Source of the DNA: Lachnospiraceae bacterium | Lineage (GTDB): Bacteria > Bacillota > Clostridia > Lachnospirales > Lachnospiraceae | Reading direction: 5' to 3' | Length of the DNA: 47,421 nt | NCBI GenBank assembly: GCA_028727605.1 | Contig: JAQYOA010000216.1 | Location: forward strand, 1-47,421 | Shown: positions 41,571 to 47,421 of the stretch, piece after piece | Layout: every line of letters starts with the position of its first letter | How positions within the stretch are numbered: the first letter of the stretch is position 1 | Translations under genes and position numbers: made by a program | Notes under the pieces: model-generated | The model's database searches: none | Seen by the model: only the letters and a program-made list of their open reading frames with translations | Told to the model about the DNA's origin: nothing

Positions 41571-44500
41571 TTACGCCAGCCGGATCCGAATCGTACGAAT
41601 CTCGTACGGCTTTATCGTGAAGCCGATTTCATGCTCTCCAACCTCAAGATTGCTTTCTGTCGGATTTTCCAGCAGATCCATCTCCTTTGCATCAACAATG
41701 CAGCCATCTACTTTCAGATTTACATAGCTTCTGGAATTCTGCACCTCATACAGTCTGACAATCACGCCGTCTCCGTCCTCCGCTTTCTTGATTGTCTCAA
41801 GAACCACATTTGGCCGGTCAACTTCCATAAAGGAATAGCGTTCCTTTGCAGCGGCACCTTTTGCTGCCTTCATCGGCACATTCAGATTCATCGCCTCCTG
41901 TACCGTTTCGCTCTGACGCCAGGTACCCTTGTGCGGATACAGGGAATAGGTAAAGAAATGCTCCTCCTGATCTGCTGTCTGATTCGGATGGGTACCGGAC
42001 TTAATCAAAGTCAGAGTCATAACCTGATGTTTCATGGAATAACCGTATTTACAGTCATTCATCAGACTGACTCCGTACTCCCCTTCGGACAGATCCGCCC
42101 ACTTGTGGGCGCAGACTTCAAATCTGGCCTGATCCCAGCTGGTATTGGTGTGGATCTTCCTGGTGACATTTCCAAACTGAATATCATATGTTGCCTCATC
42201 GGTATGTACATCCACCGGGAAATGCACTTTCAGCAGCTGCTCGGCAAATTTCCAGTCCACATAAGTCTCAAAGTCGATCCGGCGATCATTCGCATAAAAA
42301 TGAATCTTCTGACGGATCACAGTGTCCATCATTCCAAGCTCCACAAGAAGGGTCGCACGCACCGGACCGTCTTCCACCCACTCCATACTGCGCACCTGGT
42401 CCACCGGTTTTGATTTCTCCTGATGGAAAATATCAATGTTCCAGCAGCTGTACTGCAGTGGTTTATCCTCATAGATCCGGAATTCGTTGCCCACCTGATC
42501 TTCTTTTAAAACCTGACGGCTGTTCTCCTTATCATACAGAGAACCAAACTGGCCGCAGCTGTTGATCTCCACCTGATAGAACGGCGTATCGACAAGATAA
42601 CCGCCGTCTGCAGTTTCCCGAATATCGAACACCTTCTCTGCATCCGACACCTCACAGGGACGAAGTACCTGGCAGCCTTTGGATGGAATTCCAAAGACAT
42701 ACGCGATCGCCCCATCTGCCGTCTTCTGCACCGGATAGATACGGGTACCGTCTGTCAGACCTTTTACATCCGTCTCATAAAGTTCCACGATATCATTGCG
42801 CTCATGTCCCAGCGTATTCCATACGGTTACCGCATCCTCATCCCGGTTTTCAAGATGATTCAGGCATTCCGCAATCAGATTTTTGCTGCTTTCTTCAATT
42901 TCTGCATACTCCTGTTTTGTTACCTCGTACACTTCACGTATGGAAGAACCCGGAAGAATGTCGTGGAACTGATTTGTCAAAATCATCTCCCAGAGACGGT
43001 TCAATTCTTCCTTCGGATATTTCACGCCGCACTGCTCCGCAAGAACCGAGAAAAACTCCAGTTCCATCATAGCAAATTCGCTCTTACGGTTGGAGCGTTT
43101 GTTTCTCGCCATGGAAGTGTAGGTTCCACGATGGAATTCAAAGTAAAGCTCTCCCACCCATTCCGGAAGCCGCTTATTCTCCTTTACCCTCTCATTCAGT
43201 TCATCGAAGTAGACTCCGGAAAACGCCTGACGAACTTTCGGAATCCCTTTAATTCCACATTTCATTCGTTCGGAATTCTCCAGCATTGCTCTGGTTGGGC
43301 CGCCGCCTCCGTCACCATATCCATAGCAGATCAGAATATCATTGTTGATCTGTTTATTCTGGTAGCGGTTCCATCCGCCCATGATCGCATCCGGCTGCAG
43401 CATCCCATTGTAAGTGGTGAAGAAACTGCTCTCCGGCTGATCAACTCCCAGAGTTGTAATCATGTGGGTAAGGATCCTGCTTCCGTCGATTCCTTCCCAT
43501 TCCATGGTATCATTCGGAATTTTATTAAATTCATTCCATGCCAGTTTTGTGGTCATAAAATAGGAAATCCCGCATTTTTTCATAATCTGGGGCATCGCTG
43601 CGCTGTATCCGAATACATCCGGCAGCCAGAGAATCTTGTTCTCGACCCCAAATTCTTCTTTAAAAAATCGTTTTCCGAACAGGAACTGGCGCACAAGAGA
43701 TTCTCCGGAAGTAAGATTGCAGTCTGCTTCCACCCACATGCCGCCTTCCGGCTCCCAGCGTCCTTCTTTCACACGCTGCCGGATCTTCTCGTACATTTCT
43801 GGATATCTTTCTTTCACCAGACTGTAGAGTTTAGGCTGGCTGGACATAAAATGATAGTCCGGATACTCCTCCATCAGTTTCAGCACAGTGGCAAAGCTGC
43901 GGCTGGCTTTCTGACGCACCTGATCAATGGTCCACAGCCATGCCACATCAATGTGTGTATGTCCGATACAGGTTGCAATGACCTCTTCATATCCGCCCAT
44001 CTTCTCATAGAGTTCCCGATGCAGATATTCCTCCGCCGCTTCGATCGACTCGTAAAATTCCCTGCTGTACGGTTTGCGAAAATCCAGAAGATTGATCGTC
44101 TCAGTCAATACATTCTCAATCTGAAGACGCACCTGGTTATCCTCCGGCATACGCTTCAGTCCGTCCAGCGGCACAGACAAATCATAGAACATAGTCTTAA
44201 TCTTCTCATCCTGTTCTTCCAGATCTGCCAGCAGCGCAAATTCATTGTGCAGGGTTCCCGTATAAGACTGAAGATCCAGTCGGATTCTCTCCCCGGCTCT
44301 TGCTTCCTTCTTAAGCAGAACTTCACGATGATTGATATCCAGGCCCTGAATAACCTCCTCATCAGCAAACAGCAGAAACTGCGGATTCAATCCGTCATTC
44401 CACTCATCCAACCCGGTATGAATCCGAAGCCAGAGTGCCTTTTGATCAAATTCCTCCGGTACAATCATTTCACAGCGGAACCAGTAATGGCGATCCGGCC

Positions 44501-44681
44501 CATACCAGCGGTCCCTAAGTATATCAAACTCTTTCCATTCGCCCGGTGCCAGATCCGCCTCCTTTGGCGTAACAAAGCATCCTTCCTTTACCTGAATGCC
44601 CGTCAATGGCACGGTACGCACGATTCCCAGCTTTTCCAGCTGCTCGCAGATAATTTTTACCCGCTCTTTTACAAATCTCAT
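41571..44681 (-). CDS. GH38 alpha-mannosidase
   Basis: A 1036-residue cytoplasmic retaining alpha-mannosidase of the bacterial MngB/Ams1-like type. An N-terminal beta domain (~1-225) precedes the catalytic domain. Zinc ligands are in GHTHIDVAWLW (His241, His243, Asp245). Nucleophile Asp355 is in WLPDVFGYSAAMPQI, and a further active-site segment is GDGGGGPTRAMLEN. A C-terminal beta-sandwich half (~640-1036) follows. Length and order are normal for the family. It removes alpha-linked mannose from N-glycan-type or alpha-mannan oligosaccharides inside the cell. It starts with ATG and GGGGAGG upstream, 83 bp after GH130, with a hairpin between. Confidence 0.96.
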   Translation of the reverse strand: MRFVKERVKIICEQLEKLGIVRTVPLTGIQVKEGCFVTPKEADLAPGEWKEFDILRDRWYGPDRHYWFRCEMIVPEEFDQKALWLRIHTGLDEWNDGLNPQFLLFADEEVIQGLDINHREVLLKKEARAGERIRLDLQSYTGTLHNEFALLADLEEQDEKIKTMFYDLSVPLDGLKRMPEDNQVRLQIENVLTETINLLDFRKPYSREFYESIEAAEEYLHRELYEKMGGYEEVIATCIGHTHIDVAWLWTIDQVRQKASRSFATVLKLMEEYPDYHFMSSQPKLYSLVKERYPEMYEKIRQRVKEGRWEPEGGMWVEADCNLTSGESLVRQFLFGKRFFKEEFGVENKILWLPDVFGYSAAMPQIMKKCGISYFMTTKLAWNEFNKIPNDTMEWEGIDGSRILTHMITTLGVDQPESSFFTTYNGMLQPDAIMGGWNRYQNKQINNDILICYGYGDGGGGPTRAMLENSERMKCGIKGIPKVRQAFSGVYFDELNERVKENKRLPEWVGELYFEFHRGTYTSMARNKRSNRKSEFAMMELEFFSVLAEQCGVKYPKEELNRLWEMILTNQFHDILPGSSIREVYEVTKQEYAEIEESSKNLIAECLNHLENRDEDAVTVWNTLGHERNDIVELYETDVKGLTDGTRIYPVQKTADGAIAYVFGIPSKGCQVLRPCEVSDAEKVFDIRETADGGYLVDTPFYQVEINSCGQFGSLYDKENSRQVLKEDQVGNEFRIYEDKPLQYSCWNIDIFHQEKSKPVDQVRSMEWVEDGPVRATLLVELGMMDTVIRQKIHFYANDRRIDFETYVDWKFAEQLLKVHFPVDVHTDEATYDIQFGNVTRKIHTNTSWDQARFEVCAHKWADLSEGEYGVSLMNDCKYGYSMKHQVMTLTLIKSGTHPNQTADQEEHFFTYSLYPHKGTWRQSETVQEAMNLNVPMKAAKGAAAKERYSFMEVDRPNVVLETIKKAEDGDGVIVRLYEVQNSRSYVNLKVDGCIVDAKEMDLLENPTESNLEVGEHEIGFTIKPYEIRTIRIRLA

Positions 44682-44697
44682 AGAACCTCCCCGTCAG

Positions 44698-44740
44698 AAA
44701 AGGCCTCAAAAGATCCCGTTTCCAGGACTCCTTTGAGGCC
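44698..44740 (-). terminator. Hairpin terminator/attenuator between GH130 and GH38
   Basis: On the minus strand, GGCCTCAAA (44732-44740) pairs with TTTGAGGCC (44702-44710) and is followed by UUUUCU. It lies between two co-oriented genes, 17 bp before the GH38 ATG. It could set a lower level of GH38 relative to GH130, or stabilise processed mRNA. Confidence 0.8.
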
Positions 44741-44764
44741 CTCCATTCTTTTTCACTCTGATTC

Positions 44765-45754
44765 TTATAAACTGTTTTCCTTCAGATACGTCAGCAGTTC
44801 ATCTACGGTTGTAAATGCCAGACCGGTAACTGTATCAGCACATCCGTAATAGATCGCGATTCGTCCGGTAGCAGCATCTGTCAGGCATGCGCACGGGAAT
44901 ACCACATTCGGAACGTCACCCATGCACTCATACTCCAGAAGCGGAGCCATAATATAGTCTTTCGTGCGATATTTTACCTTCCACGGTTCATCAATATCCA
45001 GAAGCGCACAGCCCATACGATATACGTATCCATTGCAGGTGGTGATAACACCATGATAAATCAGAAGCCAGCCTTCATCTGTCTCAATCGGCACAGGACC
45101 TGCACCGATCTTTGTGCTCTGCCATGCGGAAGCATCTCCCTTTACCGCACCCATCATATAACGGTGTCTTCCCCAGAATTCCATATCTTTACTCTGGCTT
45201 ACAAACACATCGCCGAACGGCGTATGGCCATTGTCACTTGGACGGCTCATGATCATATAATTTCCGTTGATTTTTCTCGGGAATAATACACCATTCCGGT
45301 TAAACGGAAGGAATGCGTTCTCCAGCTGTACAAACTTTTTAAAGTCATAAGTATACGCCATGCCGATCGTCGGTCCGTGGTAACCGTTGCACCAGGTGAT
45401 GTAATAGCGGTCATCAATCTTGCAGACACGCGGATCATAGCGATATTCTCTGTTCAAAATCTCCGGATCTGCGCCCTCAAATTTCACCGGTTCATCCTCG
45501 ATTGTCCAGTGAATTCCATCCTTACTTCTTCCCACAAAGATATCCATGCTGATTGATCTGCTGTCACAGCGGAATACTCCTGCATATCCATCCTCAAACG
45601 GTACGACTGCACTGTTGAAAATACTGTTGGAACGTTTCTGCTCATAACGGCCGATGATGGGATTTTCACTGTAACGCCATACCGGCATAAATTCTCCTTC
45701 CGGTTTGTCCTGCCAGGGCATATTCGGCAGGTTGCTTCCAATGATTTTGCTCAT
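44765..45754 (-). CDS. GH130 beta-mannoside phosphorylase
   Basis: A 329-residue five-bladed beta-propeller protein of GH130. It has [20 protein letters not shown], the FEGADPEIL segment and the general-acid Asp107 in YDPRV, followed by [15 protein letters not shown], a GPVPIET turn and the LLIYHG strand. GH130 enzymes phosphorolyse beta-1,4- or beta-1,2-mannosides, giving mannose-1-phosphate. The short length resembles GH130_2 members acting on beta-1,4-mannooligosaccharides or Man-beta-1,4-GlcNAc, which is the core disaccharide of N-glycans. The subgroup is my inference. ATG 45754 has GGAGG upstream. Likely co-transcribed with GH38. Confidence 0.93.
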   Translation of the reverse strand: MSKIIGSNLPNMPWQDKPEGEFMPVWRYSENPIIGRYEQKRSNSIFNSAVVPFEDGYAGVFRCDSRSISMDIFVGRSKDGIHWTIEDEPVKFEGADPEILNREYRYDPRVCKIDDRYYITWCNGYHGPTIGMAYTYDFKKFVQLENAFLPFNRNGVLFPRKINGNYMIMSRPSDNGHTPFGDVFVSQSKDMEFWGRHRYMMGAVKGDASAWQSTKIGAGPVPIETDEGWLLIYHGVITTCNGYVYRMGCALLDIDEPWKVKYRTKDYIMAPLLEYECMGDVPNVVFPCACLTDAATGRIAIYYGCADTVTGLAFTTVDELLTYLKENSL

Positions 45755-45845
45755 AGCTGTAATCCTCCATTGATTTATTTTGTACACCCTGTTGCCCCCT
45801 TCTTTCGTACCTTCTTCTCACGTCAAACGGGGCCTGTTACTTATA

Positions 45846-45873
45846 TATTTATCTATTTTCCCGAAAAAGTCAA
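45846..45873 (-). promoter_or_regulatory. Possible promoter of GH130-GH38
   Basis: On the minus strand, TTGACT (45868-45873), a 16-bp spacer and TAAATA (45846-45851). The -35 is good, the -10 weak. Element C (45877-45893) abuts it. Confidence 0.45.
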
Positions 45874-45876
45874 GTC

Positions 45877-45893
45877 TTTTTGTTCACTTTTCG
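45877..45893. promoter_or_regulatory. Candidate LacI-type operator C near the GH130 promoter
   Basis: TTTTTGTTCACTTTTCG resembles the right half of elements A and B (TTTTGTTCATTWATG) and lies 3 bp upstream of the GH130 -35. A second, inverted GTGAAC is at 45925-45930. The match is weaker than that between A and B. Confidence 0.3.
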
Positions 45894-45949
45894 TCCTTTA
45901 TTTGTTTCTATTGTCACCTTCTTTGTGAACATTTTTTTAGTGACGTAAT

Positions 45950-47086
45950 TCAGCAGTCCGGGAGCAATCGAAAAACCTGTTCTGCGGTATCTGCCAGATT
46001 CGCGAAAGCATTTTCTTTGTCCATAGCCTCCTCCAGCGTGCAGACTCTGCGAAGAATCGGAAAATAAGCGTCGATTTCCTCCCGGTTGCAGTCTTTTGCA
46101 TCCGCTGTGACACTTCCGGCAAAAGCGATAACTTTTTTCCCGTATTTCTTTGCCAGACGTGCCACACCCACCGGAGCCTTTCCCATGGCTGTCTGTCCGT
46201 CCAGCTGTCCTTCACCGGTAACTACATAATCCGCCTCTTTCACATACTGTTCCAGATTTGTTTCTTCCAGCACAATTTGGATACCGGATTCCAGCACTGC
46301 ATTCGCAAAGGTCAGAAAGGCAAATCCCATACCGCCGGCAGCACCTGCACCCGGATAGTCCGGATCTGCATTTGGATACGTCTGCTTCGCCAGATGTGCA
46401 TACCGCTCCATCCACCGATCCATCTTTCCGATCATTTCTTCCGATGCACCTTTTTGCGGACCATACACCGCACTGCACCCGTTTTCTCCGCACAAAGGAT
46501 TGATCACATCGCAGGCGATGCGAAACTCGCACTCTGCAAGCTCCGGAATGACATGTTCACCGGAAACAGACCAAAGTTTCTCCAGACCTTTTGCTCCATA
46601 CGGTACCGCATGTCCTTCCTGATCCCAAAATTCATACCCAAGCGCTGACAGCATCCCGATTCCTCCGTCATTCGTCGCGCTTCCCCCGATTCCCATCAGA
46701 AATCTTCTGCAACCGCACGAAACGGCATCCCGGATCATCTCTCCTACCCCAAAAGTCGTCGTAAACATCGGGTTTCTCTTTTCTCTGGGAATCAGGGTGA
46801 TACCTGCCGCCTGGGCCATCTCCATGACTGCCGTGTGTGTCTCGTCAATAATACCATATCTGCATTCCACCGGTTCTCCCAGAGGTCCTGTCACGGTAAT
46901 CTGCCGCGTTCTTCCCCGCATTCCGTAGACCAGCGCCTCCACAGTCCCCTCTCCTCCGTCTGCCAGAGGACGCACTTCTGCCTGTGCCGATGGCCTGGCC
47001 CGCAGGATTCCCTCTCTTGCAGCCATACCGGCTTCCACGGAAGTCAGGCTTCCTTTCAGAGAATCGATTGCAATTACTACTTTCAT
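45950..47086 (-). CDS. Glycerate kinase (GlxK/GarK type)
   Basis: A 378-residue glycerate 2-kinase of type I. The N terminus MKVVIAIDSLKGSLTS is diagnostic of the family, followed by RPLADGGEGTVEAL, GIGGSATNDGGIGMLSALG, NPLCGENGCSAVYGPQKGA and VTGEGQLDGQT. It phosphorylates D-glycerate to 2-phosphoglycerate with ATP, feeding glycolysis from glucarate, glyoxylate or serine breakdown. ATG 47086 has GGAGAGGAG upstream and starts at the conserved block; a TTG at 47107 is less likely. It follows the GNAT gene by 42 bp. No obvious link to the mannoside genes is seen. Confidence 0.96.
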   Translation of the reverse strand: MKVVIAIDSLKGSLTSVEAGMAAREGILRARPSAQAEVRPLADGGEGTVEALVYGMRGRTRQITVTGPLGEPVECRYGIIDETHTAVMEMAQAAGITLIPREKRNPMFTTTFGVGEMIRDAVSCGCRRFLMGIGGSATNDGGIGMLSALGYEFWDQEGHAVPYGAKGLEKLWSVSGEHVIPELAECEFRIACDVINPLCGENGCSAVYGPQKGASEEMIGKMDRWMERYAHLAKQTYPNADPDYPGAGAAGGMGFAFLTFANAVLESGIQIVLEETNLEQYVKEADYVVTGEGQLDGQTAMGKAPVGVARLAKKYGKKVIAFAGSVTADAKDCNREEIDAYFPILRRVCTLEEAMDKENAFANLADTAEQVFRLLPDC

Positions 47087-47128
47087 CCCCTTTTGCTCCT
47101 CTCCCAAAAAATATCTTAAATTTTGGAT

Positions 47129-47421
47129 TTAACCATTGATCTCATCCAGAACACGTTTTGCTTCTTCCCAAATCTCGCCGATCGGTCTGACAGGAACCTG
47201 ATCAGCGGTATGATCCCCGATCTTTTTTTCCATCCATACCATGTCATACCATCGATGGTATTTGTAGCCGCACTGGGAAAAATGTCCTGCCATGCGATAA
47301 CCCATGCGTTCATGGAAACGGACACTGTCCAGTGTAAGGTACTCATCCTCACAGACGGGATACCCGATACAGGCTTCCAGATTCAGAATATTCTGGAGTT
47401 TTAAGATACGCTCCAGTGCCA
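47129..47421 (-). CDS. GNAT-family N-acetyltransferase, C-terminal part (truncated by window edge)
   Basis: An open frame enters from the right edge (first complete codon 47417-47419) and ends with TAA at 47129-47131, giving 96 residues. The sequence contains ACIGYPVCEDEYLTLDSVRF, then HERMGYRMAGHF, CGYKYHRWYDMVWMEKKIG. This pattern of FHE-x-x-GYR followed by W-x-x-MVWMEK is typical of phosphinothricin-acetyltransferase-like GNAT enzymes, which transfer acetyl from acetyl-CoA to small amines or amino acids. The acetyl-CoA-binding loop lies upstream, outside the window. The ~36-residue tail after WMEKKIG is longer than I expect for the family. Confidence 0.85.
   Translation of the reverse strand, partial: ALERILKLQNILNLEACIGYPVCEDEYLTLDSVRFHERMGYRMAGHFSQCGYKYHRWYDMVWMEKKIGDHTADQVPVRPIGEIWEEAKRVLDEING

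Noticed and set aside
1-47421. Mobile elements, CRISPR arrays, rRNA or prophage
   Set aside because: No transposase, integrase, regularly spaced repeats, rRNA or phage structural genes were seen; gene order and composition look like stable chromosome.

Overview
This window looks like chromosome of a spore-forming, anaerobic Firmicute, most likely a Lachnospiraceae member (Clostridium cluster XIVa; Blautia/Ruminococcus-like). The reasons are a paired glgC-glgD followed by spoVG, a DnaB/DnaI-type helicase loader pair, strong Shine-Dalgarno sites of the AGGAGG type, many intrinsic terminators, a moderate GC content by eye, and a rich set of cytoplasmic glycoside hydrolases and phosphorylases. 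I saw no IS element, prophage gene, CRISPR array or rRNA. There is one tRNA, tRNA-Pro(CGG). The taxonomic call is an inference from gene content.

Layout. 1-6.3 kb: the 3' end of an AraC-type regulator, then an efflux module (a secreted heptad-repeat protein plus an MMPL/RND-3 transporter) divergent from a TetR regulator, with three evenly spaced palindromes between them. 6.3-13.4 kb: a tight leftward operon of a BspA-like LRR protein, a VWA/metallopeptidase-like protein, a MoxR-type AAA+ ATPase, an anchored SGNH hydrolase and a Gfo/Idh/MocA oxidoreductase, followed by an MFS transporter. 13.5-21 kb: an ABC-class ATPase, a HAD phosphatase, tRNA-Pro, a coiled-coil/3D-domain cell-wall protein, an RsmF-like rRNA methyltransferase, and an ECF sigma/DUF4179 anti-sigma-like pair. 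21-26 kb: glgC-glgD-spoVG (leftward) and murC (rightward). 26-29.5 kb: a DnaB-like protein, a DnaI-like helicase loader and PRPP synthetase, preceded by a dense cluster of DnaA boxes with an embedded Spo0A-like box.

29.6-47.4 kb: an HD hydrolase and AGCS amino-acid symporter, then a glycan-processing locus. Its leftward operon is GH3, GH18, a transglutaminase/PNGase-like protein and a two-subunit Thr/Ser exporter. A divergent CBM9-like gene and a LacI-type regulator follow, then GH130 and GH38 on the other strand. None of the catalytic proteins has a signal peptide. My reading is that this is an intracellular pathway for dismantling imported mannose/GlcNAc-containing oligosaccharides or glycopeptides, coordinated by the LacI-type regulator through a GTTCATT-containing element next to three of its promoters. 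The window ends with a glycerate kinase and the C-terminal part of a GNAT acetyltransferase.

The three most interesting items are the PNGase-like protein and its operon, the DnaA/Spo0A-box cluster at the helicase-loader promoter, and the LRR-VWA-MoxR operon.
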